Shown: positions 43,170 to 53,974, counted from the stretch's first letter. The stretch is DNA of 64,000 nucleotides from Euryodendron excelsum (GCA_033060915.1 CM065388.1:21550501-21614500), one strand, 5' to 3'. A program made the numbers and translations. Notes: generated by a model not told the origin, from the sequence alone.

Positions 43170-43956
43170 TTCATGGCCATCGATTACTTCACCAAATGGG
43201 CAGAGGCAGAGGCATTCCAAAGATCACTGAGGAGAAAATAAAAAAAAATTTGTGGCAAAATATTGTTTGCAGGTTCAAAATTCACAGGATCGTCATCACG
43301 GACAATGGAAAGCAGTTTGAAGGGAGACAATTCAACCAATTATACAGCAACCTAGGGATCAATCATCACACTTCTTTCCCTGAGCATCCTCAAGTCAACA
43401 GTCAGGTAGAAGTCATGAATAGGTCCCTCCTGAAGATCATCAAGACCAAGTTAGAGAAAGCCAAGGATTTGTGGCTAGAATAACTTATTAACATCCTATG
43501 GGCCTATAGGACAACGAAGAGGGTGTCTACGGGGCAAACGTCGTTCTCCTTGACCTTTAGCATTAAAGCGATCATCCCAGTGGAGATGGGCGTCCCAGGC
43601 CTGAGAACGACGCAGTACGACCCCAAGACCAACAACGAGGTGCTAAACATAAAGCTGGATCTGTTGGAAGAACGGAGACTGTGGGAAGCTATAAGGGTAG
43701 CATCCTACCAATGAAGGATGCAACAGTACCACAACTCCAGAGTTCGACCGAAAGACTTTGCAGCTGGGGATCTGGTTTTGAAAAGGGTCAACCAATCTAT
43801 AAAAGATCCAAGGGATGACAAGCTCGGACCCAACTAGGAAGGCCCATATGAGGTGATCTGCAGCACCAGGAAGGGGACTTATAGATTGAAAAACCTAAAA
43901 AGCAAGGAGCTACCACACCCATGGCACGTCGAGCATTTGAGGAAGTACTACTTGTG
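43170..43956 (+). pseudogene. Ty3/gypsy integrase, catalytic core and C-terminus (broken)
   Basis: Begins with the first catalytic Asp motif (MAIDYFTKWAEAEA), then after a frame change VITDNGKQF near 43300 (second Asp) and NSQVEVMNRSL near 43400 (third acidic residue), an LWAYRTT motif near 43500, and a C-terminal GPYEV/TYRLKNL/PWHVEHLRKYY block ending at a TGA. No chromodomain is seen. Stops occur in the middle (after KDLWLE, after VASYQ, and where Trp is expected in the GPN-EGPYEV motif). The zinc-binding N-terminus and all upstream gag-pol are missing; the LTR precedes directly. It is the only pol remnant of E2. Confidence 0.85.
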
Positions 43957-44247
43957 ATGGGCTTCTGATTGTAGCTCGACAGATTATCAATAAAATCAAG
44001 CATTCTATAATTGTCTACTCCAAGTCGACCGACGACAATCCAAAGAATATCTGCTCGGTTCACATAACCAAGCAGAGTGAACATAACACGATCATTCTAC
44101 TAAAGCATTCAACCACGCAAGAACGACAGAAAAAAGGTGCATGAATTCAAATTATTCTATAAATTATTTAAAGCATTCAACACAGTTGAGTCGGGAAAAA
44201 GATATTGCATTAATGATGAACAGAGTACAAGACAGAACGTTCTATTT

Positions 44248-44248
<1 letters not shown>

Positions 44249-44297
<49 letters not shown>
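44249..44297 (+). repeat. (GA)n microsatellite
   Basis: An almost perfect GA dinucleotide run of about 48 bp. It produces artificial Arg-Glu repeat frames on the plus strand. Confidence 0.9.
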
Positions 44298-44300
<3 letters not shown>

Positions 44301-44309
44301 AGAGAAAAA

Positions 44310-46637
44310 TGCAGAAAGCTTTAAGCCTTGGGTTCTTCCTCGGCAGCCTTCTCCCCAGCCTCGTCGGCCACCTTCCCAGCTTTTTCAGTGGGCTTCCCTG
44401 CCTCTACAACTCCTTTAGGCTCAGCGGCCTTTTCAGCGGCCTCCCCTTAGGTCTTCAGAATCTCCTTGAGATTTTAGGGAACTGCCTCTACCAGAGGATT
44501 GAGGCCAGAGAAGTCAAGCCGATGATTTGTCTGGGACGCCCTCAACTTAGCAAGATCGAAGACTGTGTAAATGTGGGCCCCAGCAAGACTTGGAAGTCAT
44601 CCCGCTTTTGGAACTCTTGAATCGCTTCGACTCGAGCCTTAAGGGGTTCCTTTGAAAAAGTAGCAAACTTCCTCTCCAGGTCCTGTCATTGGGCATGCTT
44701 AGCGGTATAGTCCAGCAAGAGCTTGTTGGATTGGGTGTTCAGCCTCTTACTCTCCTCCTGGGCAGACTTGAGGTCTGCGATGGTCGTATCCCTTTTAGCC
44801 CAGGCCCTAGCGGCCTCCTCCTTCAAGGCCCGAGCAGCCACCACTTCATCTTTCATGGCGTGGAGCTCGGCAGCAAGGGCAGCACTAGTCTACTTCACAT
44901 CATGGATGGTCTTCTCTGAGTAGCCTAGCCGATGGCCCATCACCATATTCCTTTCTAGAGCCTGAGGAGGCATAATACATCAAAACAGAGTGAAGAAAAC
45001 TAATGAAAGACTAAGGAATGAGGAGATAGGAAAGAAAGACCTCACCTTGAAGAGATCATGATTAGCATCCCTCACCAGCTGGGAGTGTGGGTGCTTGCTC
45101 AATCTTTGAATGTCCACATTGGTTACCGCATTCGTGGATCTCTACCATGCCTCATCCATGCTGTTGAACACATTACGAGTCAAAGAGTTAGCGAGTTCGG
45201 CTCGGGACTGAGGATCGGCAGAACTGACCGTACTCCTTCTCAGCTTAAGGGAAGAGGAGGCCTCACAGCATTTGCAGGTGTCACAACCTTCTCCTTCATG
45301 AGCTTCTCCTTCAGCGCCGGTGCCTCCTTGGGTGGAGGGGCTTCCTTTGTCAAGTCAACAGCCTCGGCCGTCTTCTAACGCTTTGCCACGGGAGCCGCCA
45401 ACACGCTCCCCCTCTTCCTCGCCAGGAATCCCACGTCGAAGTTCATCTTATCGGCTTCGAGGGATTCCCAAGGGGGTAGACGATCCGCAGGAAAGATGAA
45501 ATAGAGTCAGACTAGACTCAGGTCACATGAAGAACAACTTCACACTCACTCCTCTCATGTTCAGCAGCTAACACCTCCCTGGTCGACTGGGGTCCTAAAA
45601 GGTGGTGTGCAAGAGTCTCGATGAAGACCAAGTCCTTGACGCTCTGAAATTTGTACTCTTGAACCTTCTGTATGTCTGCCTTCAACTTGACCGACAAGTT
45701 AGGCTTACTCTGACCTGACACCCCAAGACACCTTAAGTCAAAACGGTCGACACTTCAACGAAAAGATAAAGGAAAGCTCAGTAAAGAGAGTATACCCTTC
45801 TTACTTGGATAGCCTCATTGCCTGGAGATCTGAGCAGAGAAGTCGGTCTCCTAGGGAGGGAACTCCCATCCCTCTCCACTAACGAAGAAGTACTAATCCT
45901 TCTAGTTCTTGTGTGATGAAGGCAGCTCGCCGACCAAATCGAACCCTACCGACCTGTCCAAAAAGTACCAAAAGCTCTTCCCCCTTTCGGCCTACCTGTA
46001 GCAATACAAGAACTCGTCCGGCGTAACGTCCTTTCCAAGGACGATCTGCTAGAGGACCACACAGCCTAGGATGATCTTCTAGCCGTTCAGCTGAACCTGC
46101 CTGGGCGAGAGGCGTATCCTTCGCAAGATCTCCCAAACAGGTTAAGGAAAGGGCAGAAGAAGACCACCAGCTAATGCAGCCTCATACACGGTGATCTCGT
46201 CCTCCTTTGCCAAACAAGCCCAACTCTTGGAGTTAGGGATCTTAAACTTTTCTCCTTTTAGGATATGGTAATCCCTCTAAATGCTAAAGACCCTCTCCCT
46301 CGTGAGAACGGTGGGAATCCTCATGGCCTCATAATCAGGCTAGTCCCTCTTCCCCCCCCCCCCCCCCCCCCCCCCCACCACCCCGACACCAGAGTGAACC
46401 GCCCTAGCCTCCTCCAACTCCAAAACCTGTAGAAAAACCCCATAATTATCGACATAGGCCTCCTCCACAGTCTCATGCCTTATAACCCTAAATTTGTTTA
46501 AATCAGTCCCTTCAGAACTCGAACTAACATGCTCTAGGTTCGCTATTGTACTCAGAAGCCTATCATCCCTAATCCTATCAAACACTGGCTTGAACAAATC
46601 ACACACGTCCCTGAGCGTGGACTCTAAAAACTCTGGC
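44310..46637 (-). pseudogene. Antisense ORF of E2, 'putative gypsy type transposon' family (decayed)
   Basis: Read opposite to E2. From 46637: EFLESTLRDVCDLFKPVFDRI, then an RLLSTIANLEH segment (46606-46380), a glycine run from the 25-base C tract, then MRIPTVLTRERVF (~46320), an EITVYEAALAGGLLLPFP block (~46190), QVQLNGxKIILG (~46090), VTPDEFLYCYR (~46020), FWYFLDRSVGFDLVG (~45960) and a YFFVSGEGWEFPP block (~45880). A long Ala/Glu/Lys-rich coiled-coil region follows to ~44310. Motif order fits PF04195 (Transposase_28); known members show no demonstrated transposase activity. Many in-frame stops, mostly at expected Trp codons. A splice acceptor (TTGTTGATAG at 46638) and donor (GTAAGG near 46740) suggest a 5'UTR intron. 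Confidence 0.65.
46352..46376 (+). repeat. 25-base C homopolymer
   Basis: Twenty-five consecutive C residues. On the minus strand it reads as a Gly codon run inside the antisense gene of E2. Confidence 0.9.
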
Positions 46638-46639
46638 CT

Positions 46640-47174
46640 ATCAACAAACCATGAGAAGTTAGGAATCTAGTCCCTTCCTTCAAATACCCAAACGTAATAC
46701 TTAACTAACTAATACATACAACTAAGAAATAAGCCTTACCACGACACAAGATTCTGGCGGTGAGTTCGTAGGGCAACCGGCGACGAGTTGTAGAGGGTAG
46801 GTATCCTATCAACTGGTTAAAGAAGATGAAGATGGCGGACGAAGATGGAGGCTCTTATATCTGTTTCTCTCTCTTGGTGTTTTGTAGAAAATTTGACAAA
46901 GGCAAGTGAGGAGTCGTGGAGAGAAACTACCCCAATAAAACTCCCCCTTGTCTTTGAAATCAATGGCCCAGATGGACTGTGGTGATGGGACATCAACGGT
47001 TGGTATTCGACACGTCTTTTCGATGGCCAACCGCCTACCCACAGTTGCCAAGTGGCGGTACGTGAAGTGACGCGACAGTTGTAGCCATCATTGCGCCGAC
47101 CTTGCTATAAATGCGCTCTAGGTTTCATGGGTGGGCAAACTCATGGAATTCCCCTGGCCCCAAGCAGGCGGCTA
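46640..47174. other. E2 region upstream of the antisense gene
   Basis: On the minus strand this should hold the promoter, first exon and 5'UTR intron of the antisense gene. An 80-codon minus-strand frame (46809-47051) has no recognised domain. Minus-strand TATAAGAGC at about 46853-46861 ('gctcttata' on plus) could be a TATA box. Confidence 0.4.
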
Positions 47175-47190
47175 GATAAATTGGGGGCAT
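47175..47190 (+). other. E2 polypurine tract
   Basis: AGATAAATTGGGGGCA lies immediately before the right LTR start (TGATAGTGACG at 47192). It is a short but plausible PPT and supports plus orientation. Confidence 0.6.
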
Positions 47191-47191
47191 C

Positions 47192-47752
47192 TGATAGTGA
47201 CGTTTTCCCGATCCCCTGATCAGGCCCTGACCAAACTAGGGACCGGAACATCAGATCGAGCGCCGATTAGAGCCTGCCCCCTCGGGTATGCTTCTCGTTC
47301 CATCCGTCCTTTCCATCACATCGGTGGGGACCACAACTAACACCAGACACTGTAGCGTGCACTCAAAGTGAGGACGTAGAGTGTGCAAGGGACAAACGCC
47401 CTCACCCCTGACGCTATTCTGACACACGCCATGCGCGGAGTAGGGCAACAACCCTCTCAAGTACCCTGCCACGGATCTGACCCTCCAATAGAACACCATC
47501 ACGTAAAAAGGTCGTCACCACTCCCCATGCATTCATACAAAGGGAAAACAAAGACCTTCTTCACCAGGTACGCACAAAAGAAAAACCTTAGCAAATACAC
47601 TCTGGAGTAACTGCATTCTCTAGAGTCTAACTTGATCATCAGAGGGTCTTTGGCAGGCACCACACCGATATGCTTAGAACAGGAGATCATACGTGAACGG
47701 GAGAGAGCTCGTTGAAGACCTGGGGGCAAGATTCACGAGATTGCTGCATCAT
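47192..47752 (+). mobile_element. E2 right (3') LTR
   Basis: A 561-bp direct copy of 42588-43129, preceded by a PPT and starting TGATAGTGACG. It holds a ~40-bp segment absent from the left copy (around 47393-47440, 'cgccctcacccctgacgc'). Its end is at TGCATCA near 47752. No matching target-site duplication was found next to the left LTR. Confidence 0.8.
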
Positions 47753-48689
47753 CAACCAGTTTGCCATATTGTTGTATCTTAGAGATAATATACTGAGTTT
47801 AGAGGGAAAAGGAGACTGGCAAAGAAGGGTTAACCGTGTGGCCCCAGATGATTGTAAGCGGTGTATATCACCCACTCGACAATTTGAGAGGCTGAGGTGG
47901 TGTCTTCAAGGGTGGAGCCCTGTGTTAGCCAAAATTTAATGAATTAGCAGAAAAAATTATAAAATATATATATATATGTGAAAGTTATATAAACCAACCA
48001 ATTTCACAACTAATATGTAGCAAAAGTGTACAGAAACAGATAAATATTCAAGAAAAAGTAAATATTGAAATTGTGTGCGACAATTTTTCAATAGATAGAA
48101 ATTATTTATTATCAAATTTGTATTGATAGGTTCAAAAATTTCTCTTCGATATAAACAATCATAGAATCTACAAGAAATGCACACAAAGAAAAGAGAAAAT
48201 TTGCGAACACAAAGTACCTGAGCAATGGAGGCCCTAGAGGGTGACAGTCACAGAAGTGAGGAGTCTGCTCTTCACCTTTTCTCTTGTCTCTCTCAGGTTT
48301 GTACAACTTGCTTGAGGTCAAAACCTAATTTAATGGGTCAAAATGATTTTTTTCTTTAAGAAAATAAAAAAAAAATTAATAGTTAGACAACGACATAAAG
48401 CATGTTAAATAATTTTTTTAATATTTAGATTGTAGCTCTACCTCTCTCCTAGGTCACTTTTTTAATGGTTAATTAATTAATTTAAAATTTATTGGGTTTA
48501 AGTATTAAGATTGGAGTGAGTTGTGTTAAGTAATTGAGTTAGATATTAGGCTGAGCAATAGAAAAGAGTGAGCTGGACATGACAATATTGAGGTGGGCTA
48601 AACTTTAATATTAAAAAGGTTTCTCCATCAAAAATAGGGGTTGAGTTGGGCTCCCTTAGACTACAGCCCAGGAGAGCCTTCATGGTGCC
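47753..48689. other. Intergenic sequence, nothing recognised
   Basis: Short AT microsatellite near 47957-47977 and A-rich stretches near 48360-48420. Small frames (up to 76 codons) show no domain. Confidence 0.5.
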
Positions 48690-48910
48690 TTCACCCTTAG
48701 GTGTCTTGGCTATGCATTAGTCCCACATTGCAGAATGAGGGGTGGAGGCAGTGTGTTGGCCATTTGTTAGTTCCACATCGCATGGTGAACTCCAAGTAAA
48801 GTGACACAAACCTCTACTCGATACAACACGTTTTAAAGTCCTGCAAGTTGAGTCCTAAAGCGTTGAATATTGTGCCATGTGGATTGGGGCAATTGGTTTG
48901 ACACAAATAA
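48690..48910 (+). mobile_element. TRIM LTR-like copy 1 (degraded)
   Basis: Shares 'tagtyccacat', 'cacaaacctctactcgatacaacacgttttaaag' and 'atattgtgccatgtggatt' with the TRIM LTRs at 53277 and 53563 and with 52010-52240, all in the same orientation. It contains an internal ~55-bp duplication ('ttggcyatgcattagtcccacat'). Confidence 0.55.
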
Positions 48911-49167
48911 TAAATATATGTATATATGTTGTAATAGTAAAAAGGTTTCAAATAACAACTTTGATAAGCAAATCTAGCATTCAACCAAGCAAGGAGTGTT
49001 ATGCTCAATTAGGAAAGTTAGTCATTACATAAGCCAACGGCCCAGCTAGAACAAAAAGTTCTTCAAATTCCTTAAATGTACTGAGTTTTAGATTTGCATC
49101 GACCGTTTAGTCGTAATAGCATCCTAACACATTTAGACATTTACACAAAAGCATTTTCTTAATCAAC

Positions 49168-49640
49168 ATTTACTCCAATTCTTTTAACCAAGTATCAAAT
49201 CTATAAAATGAAACGAGCGAACACTTACCTATCGTCTCCGATATAGTTATTTGGTAGTTAGAAAGCACTTCATCCCCAGAGAAGTTTCTGTTGTCAATAA
49301 ATGGTAGATAATTAGCTAGAGGGTTATAACTAGAATCATATGCAAAACTATTCTCATTTGCAGAATATGATACAAAAACTTCTAGACCTTCTTTATGAGC
49401 ATCCATGATAATAGAGGCATGAGGCTTTAAATATAGATTCTTGACCATAAGCCATATGTAAATCTTAGGAACAAGGATTCCATTGAAAAATATCTTGATA
49501 ATTGCAAGATTCTTTAACAAAGACCCATACACTTGGTTGGTCGAAGGCTCAACTTCATCTTGTAATAGAAATCGAAAGATAAGTTTGGTTGTGCTTGGTA
49601 GGAAACATACTCCTTAGAAAGTTCATCTCTTGTGAAGAGA
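49168..49640 (-). pseudogene. GDPD-like (SHV3/GDPDL) gene fragment, minus copy
   Basis: On the minus strand, from about 49590: FLLQDEVEPSTNQVYGSLLKNL, then a PKIYIWL motif, a LKPHASIIMDAHKEGLEVFVSY block (~49430), SYNPLANYLPFIDNRNFSGDEVLSNYQ (~49300) and an ISETIGKC end. This corresponds to the C-terminal part of a glycerophosphodiester phosphodiesterase domain as in plant GDPDL proteins (DAHKAGLEV and YDPVxEYLxFIDN motifs). The open 120-codon stretch starts mid-domain and the flanks lack the rest of the protein, which normally has two GDPD-like domains, a signal peptide and a GPI signal. It could be one surviving exon, but no other exon is seen. An inverted, more decayed relative is at 52290-52700. 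Confidence 0.72.
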
Positions 49641-49994
49641 TATAACCAACTTTTGTACTTCTAAGTACAAAAAGTACAAAGTGACATGCCTAAGTCCACA
49701 TCACACAAGAAAAACCCTCCATCTATCACTCTTAAGTTGGGAGTTGCGGTTAGATAACATATTAATTAGAACTGTAAGCTTACTCATAACAATTGTCCTC
49801 AAGTGGATTCCTTTTAACATGGTTGCTAAGCATCATGATGGTAATAAACCTTTCTCAAGTGGTCTAGACCTAGCAGGAAAGCATAGTTTTAAAGCTTTTA
49901 TGAGACCTAGTTGAAGCCCAATTGTGTTTTAACGAATCAAAACGAAATAAAGACACTTATAATCTCATCACTCGTGTGGTTGCGATTCAAAGAA

Positions 49995-49999
49995 TACTA
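49995..49999. repeat. Target-site duplication (left) TACTA
   Basis: TACTA directly before the solo LTR start at 50000; identical TACTA at 51900-51904. Confidence 0.85.
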
Positions 50000-51899
50000 T
50001 GTTATATTAGGTGGCAACCCAAGAGGGGAGTGAATTGGGTTTATAATTAAAAATTAAAATTTAAAATAATCTAATACACTTAATTTTCAAGTGGTGAGAT
50101 GCAATAGAAAAGATATAAAATATTAAGCTAGATATGTAATAAATAAGACAACCTAAAATATAATCAATTTGTGATTAGTACAATGGGTTCAAGTGTGTGT
50201 GTATCTCAAGTATAGCAAAACAATATATATAAGAAAGATATTAAGCAAGATATAAAGAGAGAAAAGAGAATAGATCAAACACAATGATATAAAGTGGTTC
50301 GGTTGGCTCCTCTTATGCCAAACCTAAATCCACCTTCAAGGCTCCTTCCTTAGGCAAATCTATTATTCTTCAAATAACTTTACACTACTAACTTGCCTGG
50401 TTGCTAGCAAACCTTTACACCAAGTACTTTGTTCCAAAAATACTAAAAAAACAACCATTTGTTTTGCTCTCCAAAATAAGGCACCAAGATGATCTTTTTC
50501 TTCAAGTGCTCCTCTCAACCACTCAAAAAATAAATTACAAGGGTTTAATAATCTTTTTACAAATGATATAGGAAAGTTGAAGCTCACAACTATAGATACA
50601 AAACTCTCAAGAGTTGAATAAAATAATGAAGCTCAAAGATGAAATAGAATGATGAGGAAATAAAGCTCAAAACTTGAATATCTTGATGAATATACTTTCT
50701 ATGCTCAATCTTTGTAATCTCTTGTGTATCTCTATTTATAGAGGAAGAATAGTAGATTATTTGCATCTTAAAATCAACTTCTAGCCGTTTGAGAAAGTAC
50801 TGAAGATTTTTCTCGTTGAGCTACTTGTTGCTAGACAAGTTTTTAAATTTCTAATTAGATACCTTTAATTCCACCTCGATTTTTGCCTTGATAACGTTCT
50901 AATTTGAAAATGGCTATAAGAGAATAGTTATAGACATGAAAGTTAGTTTTTTAGAACCTCAAGAATTAGGTTGAGCCAATGGTCAGATCAAAAGTTAACA
51001 TCAAAATACTCAAACTATCTCCCAGTTGACATATTTGAATTTTTGCAGAGTTTCCTTCACTTCTACCTCAATTTTCTCCCTTATAACGTTCAAATTTGAA
51101 AATGACTAATAAAGAAAAGTAGTAGAAATGAAAATCAGCTTTTCATAACCTTAAGACTCAAGTCGATCCAATGGTCAGATCAAACGTTATGATCAAAATA
51201 CTAAAAATGTCTCCTAGTTGGCATATTTAAATTTCTGCAGAGTTGCCTTCACTTCTACCTTGATTTTCTCCCTTATAACATTCGAATTTGAAAATAAAAA
51301 TAAGATACAAGTTGTAGTCATGGAAGTCATTATTTCATATTCACAAGAATCATGGATATCCAACAGTTAGATCAAAAGTAATGATAAAATTACTCGAGCT
51401 ATCTCCTAGCTGTCATATTTTGAACTTCTGCTCCAATGTGTCACCTTTCAGCTTAGTTTTGGCCCACAAGACATTCCATTCACGAAATCCTCATAAAATA
51501 CCATTTATAAGAATTTGAGTCTTATTTCCAATCCCACAAAATTCATATCAATCCAATGGTAGGATCAAAAGTTATATACATAATAATGAAGCTATCTCCA
51601 ATAAGCTTTCTTGTCATTATCTTTGACTGAGTCTTCTTCTTTATGCTATGCATTTATTTTACTTCCAAGACTCATAATAATTTCATGAAATGTTAGATAA
51701 TTAACATGTAAAATATAAACAAAAAATTTAAGTAATTTATCATTAAAATGCACAATATATTTAAACTTTTAACATCAAATTCTTTAAAAATCTTAACTAA
51801 TACATCAAACATGAAATCTTAAGATTAATCAAATTTTAATCATTAAAATATTTATATTTGTTCTAATCAAAATCAATTAATGAAAACTTATGACTAACA
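50000..51899 (-). mobile_element. Solo copia-type LTR with perfect TSD
   Basis: A 1900-bp unit running from TGTTAGTCATAAG (minus strand, 51899) to ...CTAATATAACA (50000), flanked by TACTA on both sides. The end block 'aggtggcaacccaagagggg...gtgaattgggt' corresponds to the 3' end of the SIRE LTR at 34567, which sets the orientation. The interior holds three ~180-bp related segments ('cttcacttctacct.gattttctcccttataac', near 50870, 51055 and 51240). No internal domain is present, so it is a solo LTR left by LTR-LTR recombination. Frames inside are not genes. Confidence 0.88.
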
Positions 51900-51904
51900 T
51901 ACTA
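51900..51904. repeat. Target-site duplication (right) TACTA
   Basis: Perfect match to 49995-49999. Confidence 0.85.
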
Positions 51905-52009
51905 TACTCATTTAGAGCAAGAGTTGTATTACTTGTTACATCGGGTTTGCATTGGAAGTTGGTATTTGTTGATTTATATTCTTTTTCATGTAAGAAGGAC
52001 ATATATAAC

Positions 52010-52240
52010 CCACTCAGCAGTAAGAGTGGTGGAGGTAGTGCCTTGATCATGCGTTTGTACCACATCATAGTATGAGGGGTGGATGTAATGCCTTGGCCAT
52101 GTGTTAGTCTCACATCGCCCAGTGAAGTAAAAGTGAAGTGTCATATATAGGCACAAACCTCTACTAGGTATAACGCTTTCTAAAGCAGCTCAAGTTAAGG
52201 CCAAGAAGGATAATATTATGCCATGTAGATTTGGACATGA
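52010..52240 (+). mobile_element. TRIM LTR-like copy 2 (degraded)
   Basis: Contains 'gtcatatataggcacaaacctctactaggtataac', 'ctaaagcagctcaagttaaggcc' and 'atattatgccatgtagattt', matching the TRIM LTRs. It lies directly upstream of the plus-strand GDPD fragment. Confidence 0.55.
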
Positions 52241-52249
52241 TAGTTTGTA

Positions 52250-52700
52250 CTTTATATACTTAGAGGTACAAAGTTGATTATATGTCTTCACCAAAGGTGA
52301 ACTTTTGGAGGAGTATGTTGGCTTGCAAACCAAGTCCAACAAAACTCATCTTTCAGTTACTAGGAGAGGATGAAGTTGAGCCTTCATTCATCTAATTTTA
52401 TGGGTCTTTATTAAGTATCTTACATTTTCTAAGACATTGGATAGTGAAATTATTATTCCCAGGAATTATATATAGCTTGTGGACAAGAATATGTTTTTAC
52501 AATCGCAAAACTCTATTGTATGGATGTTGATAAAAAAGCTCTTGAGGTTTCTACATTAGATTTTGCAAATGACATAGTTTGGCATATGATTTCAGTTATA
52601 GTCTTGCAGCTGAGTATCTGCCATTTATTAACAACGAAAACTTATCTATAGATGGAGTATTTTCTAACTAAGAAGTAAGTTATTCACTCATCTCGCTTTG
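52250..52700 (+). pseudogene. GDPD-like (SHV3/GDPDL) gene fragment, plus copy (decayed)
   Basis: Plus strand: TKLIFQLLGEDEVEPS (~52340), YGSLL, a frame-shifted middle, then an AAEYLPFINNENLSIDGVFSN block (~52600-52670) corresponding to the EYLxFIDNxNFSxDGVLS motif of plant GDPDL proteins. Stops and frameshifts occur throughout. The upstream noncoding part ('acttagaggtacaaagttg...ggagtatgtt') also matches the minus copy in inverted orientation (49610-49675), so the two arose by duplication of a longer segment. Confidence 0.65.
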
Positions 52701-53276
52701 TAGATTTGATACTCGTCAAAATAATGTGAGTTAATGTTGATGGAGAAATAGTATTTTTTTGTTTATTTCTAAAGGTTTTGATGAAGTTAGATAAGAACAA
52801 GGAAACAGATCTTTCTGATTCTCGAAGAATTAGGGGCAAAGGAGAGAAAATGACCAATACAAGCTAGCATTATTAGTACATAATCATGACTAAATGTTTC
52901 ATACAAACCTAAACTTACTGTATCTAAGGAAATGGAATAACTTTCCACTTCTATTGACTTACAAAATTATTCAAATGGTTCTTTCTCCTAACCTAGTTAG
53001 GCTCTACCTTCCTGCCTTGTTGTATCTTTGAGAGGTGAGTAAAATCTCCCAATTAATGGATATAATCTAGTTGACAACTCAATTAAATACATTAATGTTA
53101 TTGGTTCCAATGCATGGTTATGAATTGTTGCATGTGTCGTATAAAACTTAAAAGTTGAATGTGCTTTGTGTAGTACTAGCCTGGCTTAAATCCATCTTAT
53201 AAATGCAGCCTACCTAGTAGAAAATCAAGGATTGAGGGTAACTTTATGCAATTCTTGATGTCTTAAGAGAGGCTTG
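52701..53276. other. Intergenic sequence, nothing recognised
   Basis: AT-rich, no frame or repeat recognised. Confidence 0.5.
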
Positions 53277-53760
53277 TGATAGCCAAAAGACAAAAGACCA
53301 AAAGATCTCTTTAGTGGGGTGAAGTGGTTGCCATGCATTGAGTTATTCCACATTGCCTAGTAAAGTTGAAGTGAAGTGTTATATATAGGCATAAATCTCT
53401 ATTTGATACAATGCATTTTTAAAATCATGAGGGTTAAGGCCCGAAGACTATATTGTACATGTTTGGATTTTGGGTTGTGACAAAATAGTATAAGAGCCTA
53501 GACTAGCTGAAAGTGTGTGGACTTTTCCCCACACAAGATGTGTAAGCCAAAGGTGGTGGATTATGATAGCTAAAACCCAAAATGTCTCTTAGGTTGGGTA
53601 ATGTGAGGGGTTATAAACCAAAAGATCTCTTGAGTGGGATGATGCAGTTGCCCTGAGTTCTACATTACACAGTCAAGTTGAATTGAAGTGCCACATATAT
53701 AGGCGTAAACTTCTACTTAGTACAACGCGTTTTAAAGTTATGAAGCTAAGGCCCAATGTA
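53277..53760 (+). mobile_element. TRIM retrotransposon
   Basis: Left LTR 53277-53482 (TGATAGCC ... GGGTTGTGACA), PBS-like TAGTATAAGAGCC at 53486-53498 (initiator-Met PBS TGGTATCAGAGCC with two changes), ~60-bp internal region, purine-rich AAAGGTGGTGGA at 53549-53560, then right LTR from 53563 (TGATAGCT...). The LTRs share 'aaaagatctcttgagtggg', 'cacatatataggc' and 'acaacgcgttttaaag'. Total under 500 bp with no coding sequence, which defines a TRIM. The right LTR is longer at its start and loses ~40 bp at its 3' end. Confidence 0.72.
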
Positions 53761-53938
53761 GTATCTTGAACCTCTATTATTTGATTAAATATGAATTTAT
53801 TAATTGTAGTATTATCTTATTTTATTTTGGAGTTAATATTAACCAATTAAGGTCCATGCTGTAAAATATGTTTTATGTGTGACACACATGGGATTAATTC
53901 TCATAGAGGTCTTCTAATTACCCACACCTATACCCACA

Positions 53939-53971
<33 letters not shown>
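53939..53971 (+). repeat. (CA)n microsatellite
   Basis: About 16 CA units. Confidence 0.9.

Positions 53972-53974
<3 letters not shown>

Noticed and set aside
44141..44620. 159-codon plus-strand frame
   Set aside because: Composed of GA-repeat Arg-Glu runs and the reverse strand of the E2 antisense gene.
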